Shown here in pieces: positions 56,940-64,000 of a DNA stretch of 64,000 nt. The first letter of the stretch is position 1; every line of letters starts with the position of its first letter. The DNA comes from Streptomyces sp. Je 1-369 (lineage in GTDB: Bacteria > Actinomycetota > Actinomycetes > Streptomycetales > Streptomycetaceae). The position numbers were made by a program, and so were the translations under genes. The notes below the pieces were generated by a model that had not been told where the DNA came from, ran no database searches, and saw nothing but the letters and a program-made list of their open reading frames with translations. Where the stretch lies: assembly GCF_026810505.1 (NCBI RefSeq), contig NZ_CP101750.1:6517001-6581000 (forward strand), written 5' to 3'.

Positions 56940-56989
56940 CTGCGCCAGTTCGATCGTGGAACCATCGTGGAACCGAGGAAGGTACAGCC

Positions 56990-57535
56990 TTGATCACGGC
57001 TACGCCGCGCCCTGCCCCGCTGCGCGAACTCCCCGCGCACGAACTCACCGCAGGAGCGCCCGCCAGGGTGCCCGTCGTGCGCCCGGCCCGTGAGGAGGAC
57101 GCCGCCGCACTCGCCGCCCTGTCCCAGCCTTTCGTACGCTCGGGGGCGCTGCGCGAGAGGCCCACCTCCCTCTACTCCGAACACGCCGCCGACTTCCTCG
57201 TCATGGCCGTGCCCGGCGGCACGCTCGAAGGGTGCGTGGGCCTGCGGGTGCACGCGGCCGACCCGGTCGAGGGCCGTGGAGCGGCGGGCGTCCTCTACAA
57301 CTTCTGCGTGGCCGGACACAGGCAGGGCCGAGGGGTGGGGGCCGGGCTCATGCGCGCCGTACTGGCCGTCGCGCGCGCCAAGTCGCTCAGCGCTCTGTTC
57401 ACGGCGACGACGGGTGGGGGAGACCTGTTCCTCCGGTACGGCTTCGCCCCCGCTGCCGTGCGGACGGCGCCGCCGACGTGGGCCGGCTCCCTCGACCCGC
57501 GGCGCAACGCGCGGATACTGGCGCGGAGTTTGTGA
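56990..57535 (+). CDS. GNAT N-acetyltransferase, ArgA-like candidate, iron-regulated
   Basis: 181 residues from TTG 56990, supported by GAGGAAGG about 8 bases upstream; the frame is open further upstream but lacks coding character. The GNAT fold is clear: VRPAREEDAAALAALSQPFVRSGALRERPTSLY at the N-terminus, the beta4 strand GVLYNFCVAGHRQGRGVGAGLM with the acetyl-CoA loop, and FLRYGF. The PFVRSGxLRERP pattern resembles short N-acetylglutamate synthases, and it faces argB-argJ-argC, so acetylation of glutamate is the favoured guess. Acetylation of another amine, such as hydroxyornithine, remains possible. It has its own iron box. Confidence 0.7.
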   Translation: MITATPRPAPLRELPAHELTAGAPARVPVVRPAREEDAAALAALSQPFVRSGALRERPTSLYSEHAADFLVMAVPGGTLEGCVGLRVHAADPVEGRGAAGVLYNFCVAGHRQGRGVGAGLMRAVLAVARAKSLSALFTATTGGGDLFLRYGFAPAAVRTAPPTWAGSLDPRRNARILARSL

Positions 57536-57608
57536 GGTCTGAGGACTTCGTGAGGGCTGCGGAGTCCGTGAGGTCGGGCGCGGCAACGTTCCCGCGTCTC
57601 CGGCACCG

Positions 57609-57644
57609 CTCCCGCCCCGGTTCACGTCCCGGGGCGGGAGTTTT
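57609..57644 (+). terminator. Rho-independent terminator between the GNAT gene and argB
   Basis: A perfect 12-bp stem CTCCCGCCCCGG / CCGGGGCGGGAG, 8-base loop, followed by TTTT. It terminates the GNAT transcript and may also stop the convergent arg operon. Confidence 0.88.
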
Positions 57645-57665
57645 CGTATGCGCAGGTTGCGCAGG

Positions 57666-58661
57666 TCAGACGGCGCACTCGTCGTGTTCGTCGTGTTCGG
57701 CGCTTTCGTCGCGCTGGACGGCCTCGGCACGCCCGGCGGCTCCGTCACGTTCGGTGACCTCGTCGGGCACCACCGTGGTGCCGGGACTCGTCTCGCCCAG
57801 CACGCCGCTGAGCACCGCATGCCGCACCCGGCCGTCGAGCACGTGGGCCTTGCGCACGCCGCCGCGGACGGCGCGCAGGCAGCCCTCCATCTTCGGCAGC
57901 ATCCCGCTGGCGAGCCCCGGCAGCAGCTCGTCCAGCGCGTCGGCCGTCAGGCGCTCGATCACCTCGGTGCTGTGCGGCCAGTCCGCGTACAGGCCCTCGA
58001 CATCCGTGAGCATCACGAGACGTTCGGCGTCGAGTGCCACGGCAAGGGCCGACGCGGCCAGGTCGGCGTTGACGTTGTAGACCTGCCCGTCCTCGCCGCG
58101 TGCCACGGGGGAGACGACCGGGATGTGCCCTTGCTCCAGGAGCGCGCGTACCGTCCCCGGGTTCACCGCCACGATGTCTCCGACGAGACCTATGTCCACC
58201 GGCCGGTCGTCCACCCAGGCGGCCCGCCGCACGGCCGTCATCGTGTGCGCGTCCTCGCCCGTCATGCCGACGGCGAAGGGACCGTGGGCATTGATGTGGC
58301 CGACCAGTTCCCGCTGGACCCGGCCGGTCAGCACCATGCGGACCACTTCCATGGTCTCCGGAGTGGTCACGCGCAGGCCCGCCGCGAAGCGGGTCTCCAG
58401 GCCGAGACGGTCGAGCATCGCGTTGATCTGAGGCCCGCCCCCGTGGACGACGACGGGGCGCAGGCCCGCCTGCCACAGCTCCACGACGTCCTGGGCGAAC
58501 GCCCGTTGCAGGTCGGCGTCCACCATGGCGTGCCCGCCGAACTTCACGACGACGACGCTGCCCTGCATGCCTTCCGCGCGGAGAAGTGCCTCCGTCTCCG
58601 CGTCCGTCTCCGCCTCCGTCTCCGCGGCTTCGGAGCCCTGCTCCCTGACGGCCGTTCGCAT
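57666..58661 (-). CDS. argB: Acetylglutamate kinase, siderophore-linked copy
   Basis: 331 residues from ATG 58661, with GTAGGGG 6 bases upstream; GTG 58682, which overlaps the argJ stop, is an alternative. It phosphorylates N-acetylglutamate. Amino-acid-kinase motifs are [35 protein letters not shown], [16 protein letters not shown] and [18 protein letters not shown]. The N-terminus is atypical: instead of the usual helix it has a Glu/Ala/Thr repeat ([12 protein letters not shown]; 12-base units around 58590-58632). The C-terminus adds an Asp/Glu/His-rich tail ([11 protein letters not shown]). Last gene of the iron-box operon. Confidence 0.9.
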   Translation of the reverse strand: MRTAVREQGSEAAETEAETDAETEALLRAEGMQGSVVVVKFGGHAMVDADLQRAFAQDVVELWQAGLRPVVVHGGGPQINAMLDRLGLETRFAAGLRVTTPETMEVVRMVLTGRVQRELVGHINAHGPFAVGMTGEDAHTMTAVRRAAWVDDRPVDIGLVGDIVAVNPGTVRALLEQGHIPVVSPVARGEDGQVYNVNADLAASALAVALDAERLVMLTDVEGLYADWPHSTEVIERLTADALDELLPGLASGMLPKMEGCLRAVRGGVRKAHVLDGRVRHAVLSGVLGETSPGTTVVPDEVTERDGAAGRAEAVQRDESAEHDEHDECAV

Positions 58662-58678
58662 GTGTGCCCCTACTCCGT

Positions 58679-60936
<2,258 letters not shown>

Positions 60937-61653
60937 TCACGCGTTCTTCGGCCCTGCGTACGGCTCTCTGCACGACTCCCTGTACGGCTCCCTGTGCGGT
61001 TCCCCGTGCGGTTCCCTGTGCAGGAGGAGGCCGCGCAGCAGTCCGTCCGTCGTGCAGACCATGCCGGTGCGTGCGGCCCAGCGGAGGGCCAGCGTGTGTT
61101 CCTCCGCGGAGAGGTCGGCCACCGCGTCGGCGACGACGAACGGCTGGATGTCGTTCATGAAGGCGTCCGCCGCGGTCAGGAGAACGCCGAGGTGCGCGTA
61201 GACCCCGCAGACGATCAGCTGATCGCGGCCTCTCGACCGCAGCAGCCTGCCGAGGTGGCTGCGCAGGAAGGCGTTGTGGCGCACGTTCGACAGCAGATGC
61301 TCGCCGGGACGCGGCGTGAGGGGCGAGACGATCGCGGCGGCACCCGGTTCGTCCCCGATCCCGGGGCCCCACATGTCGGCGACGAGCCCGCGCTGCCCCG
61401 GCGCCTGACCGGCGGGCTCCGCACTGAAGACGACGGGCATGTCCAGTGTCGACGCCAGCTCTCGGAGCGTCGCTATGTTGTCGACGAGTTCCACCACGGG
61501 GGAGCGTCCCGCGGGAAACGCGCCCACGAAGTGGTTCTGCATGTCATGGATCAGCAGCGCGGCGCGCACCGGGTCGATGCGCCAGGAGACGTGCGACCGG
61601 GGGAGGGCGGTGCGGTCCGGCATCGGGTAGGAGCCGATGGCGGGTAGGCCCAT
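60937..61653 (-). CDS. Isochorismatase-like hydrolase (EntB/PhzD subgroup), first gene of the iron-box arg operon
   Basis: 238 residues from ATG 61653, GGGGAGGG upstream. The catalytic Asp is in LLIHDMQNHFV (Asp37). The block QLIVCGVYAHLGVLLTAADAFMNDIQPFVVADAVADLS is close to EntB and PhzD. The lysine usually found in the KWRYSAF segment is Asn123 here (LSNVRHNAF), and the Cys/Ser region reads Val157, as in PhzD-like proteins. There is no carrier domain; the C-terminus is five 12-base repeats (REPH/REPY). Function may be isochorismate or related vinyl-ether hydrolysis, or it may be altered. No entC or entA is in the window. Confidence 0.75.
   Translation of the reverse strand: MGLPAIGSYPMPDRTALPRSHVSWRIDPVRAALLIHDMQNHFVGAFPAGRSPVVELVDNIATLRELASTLDMPVVFSAEPAGQAPGQRGLVADMWGPGIGDEPGAAAIVSPLTPRPGEHLLSNVRHNAFLRSHLGRLLRSRGRDQLIVCGVYAHLGVLLTAADAFMNDIQPFVVADAVADLSAEEHTLALRWAARTGMVCTTDGLLRGLLLHREPHGEPHREPYRESCREPYAGPKNA
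60958..61017 (-). repeat. 12-bp in-frame tandem repeat, 5 units, at the 3' end of the isochorismatase-like gene
   Basis: Units of GTACGGCTCCCT and close variants start at 60958, 60970, 60982, 60994 and 61006, coding REPH/GEPH/REPY/RESC on the minus strand. Confidence 0.9.
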
Positions 61654-61711
61654 GCGTGTTTTCCCTCCCCTGATGACGCGCGCACCGCTGGGTCCGAACT
61701 GCGAAGTGACC

Positions 61712-61730
61712 TTAGCTTAGCCTAACCTAA
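61712..61730. promoter_or_regulatory. Iron box upstream of the isochorismatase-argC-argJ-argB operon
   Basis: TTAGCTTAGCCTAACCTAA, 17/19 to the consensus, the joint best match in the window with the cchB box; 59 bases before the operon's first start codon. Confidence 0.92.
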
Positions 61731-61831
61731 TTTGTTGCAGGTCTGAGGTGAAGACGCCGAACGGCGGAGCGGCTGTGTGTGACGCAATTGTGTACGGGAT
61801 CGGGGAGTTGGGCGGGGCGGGCACGCGAAGC

Positions 61832-61903
61832 TGTGGATAAGTGTTGGCGTGCTCCTGGCGAGCCGCTCGCGGGTTGGCGTGCTCCTGATCGGGGTTATCC
61901 ACA
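61832..61903. repeat. Inverted DnaA-box-like pair flanking a 15-bp direct repeat
   Basis: TGTGGATAA (61832-61840) and TTATCCACA (61895-61903) are perfect inverse copies of the canonical DnaA 9-mer. Between them GTTGGCGTGCTCCTG occurs at 61843-61857 and 61873-61887, exactly 30 bases apart. This lies just upstream of the DUF4192 gene. Confidence 0.7.
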
Positions 61904-61943
61904 GGGCAAACCGGAATCCGGCGCTTCGCGGGAGAGTCGGCGC

Positions 61944-63476
61944 ATGACGAACCACAGCGAAGCAGCGGGCCAGTTCGAACCCGACAGTTCCGTCCATGCC
62001 ACCGGCGTTGCCCGCCCCGGGAACCCGTTCGACGAGCCGGTGGTCACACTGCGCACGCCGGCCGAACTGGCGGACGCGTTGCCTTACTTGCTCGGGTTCA
62101 GGCCCGAGGAGAGCATCGTGCTCCTCGCCCTGCACGGAGAGCGGGGGCGATTCGGCGGCCGCGTGCGCCTAGGTGTCCCCGAGCGCGCGGAGGACTGGCC
62201 GTCCGCCGCGGAGCAGCTGGCCCAGTGCCTGGTGGGCGGCTCCGAGCGGAGGGGGGAGCGACCCGACGGCATCGTCGTTTTCCTCTGCCAGGACCCGCTC
62301 GGCGCGGAAACGGGGCAGCAGGTCGTCGAGCGGTTGCGCCCGCTGGCCCAGGAGCTGCGCACGGCCTGTGGCCGTCTGGACGTGCCGGTCCTCGAAGTCG
62401 TGTGCATCTCACAGAACCGCTTCTGGACCTACTGCTGCCCGGACACCCGGTGCTGCCCACCGGAAGGAGTCCCCCTGCTCAGGCCGGGCACTTCGGTCCT
62501 GGCCGCCGCCGCCACGTACATGGGCGTGCAGGCGGGCGCCACGCAGAGCGAGATCAGGGGACGCCTCACGCCGTGGGAGACCGCCGCGGCGACGGACCAG
62601 GAGCGCGCGCTCGACGCGGCGAGCATCGACCTCCTTCCCAGGATGCTGCGCGACGCGCAGGACATGGAGGACGCGGACGACACGGAAGCGAAACGGGACG
62701 CGCACCGTGACAAGGCACGGGACGCGCAACGTGACAAGGCACGTGACAAGGCACGTGACAAGGACTGGGACAAGGACCGGGACAAGCAACGGAACAAGGA
62801 CCGTGACGAGGAACGGAACGAGGGCTCGGACAGGGCGCGTGGCGAAGGACAGGACGTCGCCTCAGAAACGCTCGATCTCGCGCGCCGGATCATGGCGCGC
62901 CTCGAAGCGTCACCCCCGACGCCCGGCGACACCCTCGAAGCCGACAACAGGGACGACGAACTGATCGCACACGACGAGGCGGCCGCGCTCATCTTCGGCC
63001 TCCAGGCCCGTACGACCCGTGACCGTGCGGCGGAGTGGATGGAGGGGGCTGAGGGGCCGCCCGCGCTGCGTCTCTGGAGGGCTCTGTCCCGACGCTGCGT
63101 CGGGGCGTACACGGAGTACGCCGCCGCGCCATTGGCCCTAGCTGGCTGGGTCGCCTGGTCCCTCGGCGACCTCGCGGAAGGACAGGAGGCCCTGGACATG
63201 GCACTGGGGGCCGACTCCGGGTACGCCTTTGCCCTGCTCCTCAACCAGGCCTGCAACGAGGACCTGGACCCCGAATCGATCCGCCGCTGCCTGCGACAGA
63301 AGCGCGAAACCCGTGACGGCGCCGCTCCCCGACGCCGCCGCCGACGCCTGTCACGCACCGCGAGCGGGACCTCCCCGACCAGCGGCGGCCCAACTGGCGA
63401 CTCGGCCAACGGCCCGACTAAGGGCCCGCAGAGCCGCCGCCGCGCCACCCGGCGCACCGCGAAGGACAGCCGATGA
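61944..63476 (+). CDS. DUF4192 domain protein
   Basis: 510 residues from ATG 61944 (MTNHSEAAGQF), GGGAGAG upstream; the frame is open 55 codons further but crosses the DnaA-box region. The DUF4192 core is visible: RTPAELADALPYLLGFRPEESIVLLALHG, GRVRLGVP and a Cys-rich TYCCPDTRCCPPEGVPL segment. A highly charged run of RDKA/RDKD repeats (12-base units, about 62683-62810) is inserted in the second half, and the C-terminus is Arg-rich and low complexity. The family is widespread in actinobacteria with unknown function. Confidence 0.85.
   Translation: MTNHSEAAGQFEPDSSVHATGVARPGNPFDEPVVTLRTPAELADALPYLLGFRPEESIVLLALHGERGRFGGRVRLGVPERAEDWPSAAEQLAQCLVGGSERRGERPDGIVVFLCQDPLGAETGQQVVERLRPLAQELRTACGRLDVPVLEVVCISQNRFWTYCCPDTRCCPPEGVPLLRPGTSVLAAAATYMGVQAGATQSEIRGRLTPWETAAATDQERALDAASIDLLPRMLRDAQDMEDADDTEAKRDAHRDKARDAQRDKARDKARDKDWDKDRDKQRNKDRDEERNEGSDRARGEGQDVASETLDLARRIMARLEASPPTPGDTLEADNRDDELIAHDEAAALIFGLQARTTRDRAAEWMEGAEGPPALRLWRALSRRCVGAYTEYAAAPLALAGWVAWSLGDLAEGQEALDMALGADSGYAFALLLNQACNEDLDPESIRRCLRQKRETRDGAAPRRRRRRLSRTASGTSPTSGGPTGDSANGPTKGPQSRRRATRRTAKDSR
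62683..62820 (+). repeat. Charged 12-bp in-frame repeat tract in the DUF4192 protein
   Basis: Repeated CGTGACAAGGCA-type units coding Arg-Asp-Lys-Ala and variants (DKDW, DKDR, NKDR). It separates two DUF4192-like regions. Confidence 0.85.
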
Positions 63477-63769
63477 CCACGCACGAGCTCTGGGCCACAT
63501 GGTCGGCTTCGCACGGGGAGGCGTGACTTGGCACAGGGTCTGCCCGTTCACCTGAGTGGCGGTACCTCAGCCGTGTCACACCGCCGAAGCACGGACACCG
63601 CAGACGACGTAGCCCCCCGCATGCATCCGCACCAACACCGCAGGTACGCAACAACACAACGCAGACACCGCACCAACACCACAGGCACGCAACAACACAA
63701 CACCGCAGACACCGCACCAACGCCGCAGACACCGTGCAGACACCGCAGACAACGCAAAAGAAGCTGCCC
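63477..63769. other. Intergenic region with G-poor C/A-rich repeats
   Basis: 293 bases. A direct repeat beginning CCGCACCAACACC is found at 63627-63667, 63668-63711 and, partly, 63712-63732. No gene is supported in it. Confidence 0.7.
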
Positions 63770-64000
63770 ATGTCTCTCCCCGCCCCGTCTTCTGTCGGAC
63801 GACCCCCGTTCCGGCCTACACGCCCGTCACCCCCACCCCCACCGGCCGCGACCCCGGAGGTACGCCGCGTCCGTGCACTCCCGCCCGCGCACACCGCGCT
63901 GATCTGCGTCGCCTTGCCCGCTCTCGCTATCTCGACGGACCAGGGGCAGCTGACGGGCCAGGGGCTTGAAGGGTTCTACCGCGCGGGGCGCCGGACCCTG
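63770..64000 (+). CDS. Glycogen debranching (amylo-alpha-1,6-glucosidase-like) N-terminal domain protein, partial
   Basis: The first 77 codons from ATG 63770; the gene runs off the right edge. After a Pro-rich leader (about 30 residues) comes LICVALPALAISTDQGQLTGQGLEGFYRAGRRTL. This resembles the N-terminal domain of actinobacterial glycogen debranching-type proteins. The catalytic domain is beyond the window, so the call is by N-terminal resemblance only. Confidence 0.65.
   Translation, partial: MSLPAPSSVGRPPFRPTRPSPPPPPAATPEVRRVRALPPAHTALICVALPALAISTDQGQLTGQGLEGFYRAGRRTL

Larger units (their letters stand above)
56633..56989. promoter_or_regulatory. Divergent region between helR and the iron-regulated GNAT gene
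   Basis: 357 bases. From left to right: the helR ribosome-binding site, the RAE, a 9-bp hairpin (GGCAAGAGG 56731-56739 with its complement 56749-56757, followed by TTT), a pyrimidine-rich stretch with CTCCTTCT repeats (about 56760-56905), the iron box (56921-56939), and the GNAT ribosome-binding site. The pyrimidine-rich part shows no start codon with coding character. Confidence 0.6.

Noticed and set aside
61832..61903. Considered as a chromosomal replication origin
   Set aside because: There are only two DnaA boxes, and no dnaA, dnaN or gyrase genes or large box cluster lie nearby.
63472..63522. A 16-codon frame (ATG 63472) overlapping the DUF4192 stop by ATGA
   Set aside because: Too short and without recognisable features; it could be a gene remnant but nothing supports it.

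Overview
The window is high-GC actinobacterial DNA, almost certainly a Streptomyces chromosome. The evidence is the strong third-position GC bias, frequent GTG/TTG starts, the gene order dinG-lexA-nrdR-nrdJ, an actinobacterial LexA box, and a complete coelichelin-type siderophore cluster in the order known from Streptomyces coelicolor. I see no tRNA, rRNA, CRISPR array, transposase or integrase.

Left part (1-29.7 kb), core chromosome. It starts with two paralogous secreted trypsin-like lipoproteins (the first cut by the window edge). A four-gene NRPS-independent siderophore (NIS) operon follows: class III aminotransferase, IucA/IucC synthetase, GNAT acetyltransferase, second IucA/IucC synthetase. 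Then come a DinG helicase, LexA with its SOS box, NrdR with two phased NrdR-box candidates, and the B12-dependent ribonucleotide reductase NrdJ. After these lie a TerD protein, an arylamine N-acetyltransferase, a DUF4937-like protein, a TetR/ABC-F pair, a histidine phosphatase, an ADP-ribosylglycohydrolase, an MFS exporter with its divergent TetR regulator and twin palindromic operators, RNase HII, two uncharacterised genes and RecQ.

Middle part (29.7-52.8 kb), coelichelin-type cluster cchA-cchK: formyltransferase, ornithine N5-monooxygenase, two FecCD permeases, import ATPase, binding lipoprotein, half-ABC exporter, 3670-residue NRPS (A-T-E-C-A-T-E-C-A-T), second half-exporter, esterase and MbtH protein. 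Candidate iron boxes (DmdR/IdeR type) precede cchA, cchB, cchE, cchF, cchH and the cchJ/cchK divergence. The two half-exporters have complementary defects in their ATPase motifs, so together they would form one complete ATP site.

Right part (52.8-64 kb). An amidohydrolase and a HelR-like RNA polymerase helicase come first; the latter is preceded by a perfect rifamycin-associated element and seems to lack a normal start codon. Next is the most interesting part: an ArgA-like GNAT with its own iron box, facing an operon (isochorismatase-like hydrolase, argC, argJ, argB) that has a second very good iron box. Coelichelin contains three ornithine-derived residues, so I infer an iron-controlled ornithine-supply module beside the cluster that consumes ornithine. 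The window ends with a DUF4192 gene and the start of a glycogen-debranching-like gene.

A trait that cuts across the window is the number of short tandem repeats expanded in frame inside otherwise ordinary enzymes (aminotransferase, NIS synthetase, both GNAT-type siderophore contexts, cchG, argB, argC, the isochorismatase-like protein, DUF4192), with similar repeats between genes.
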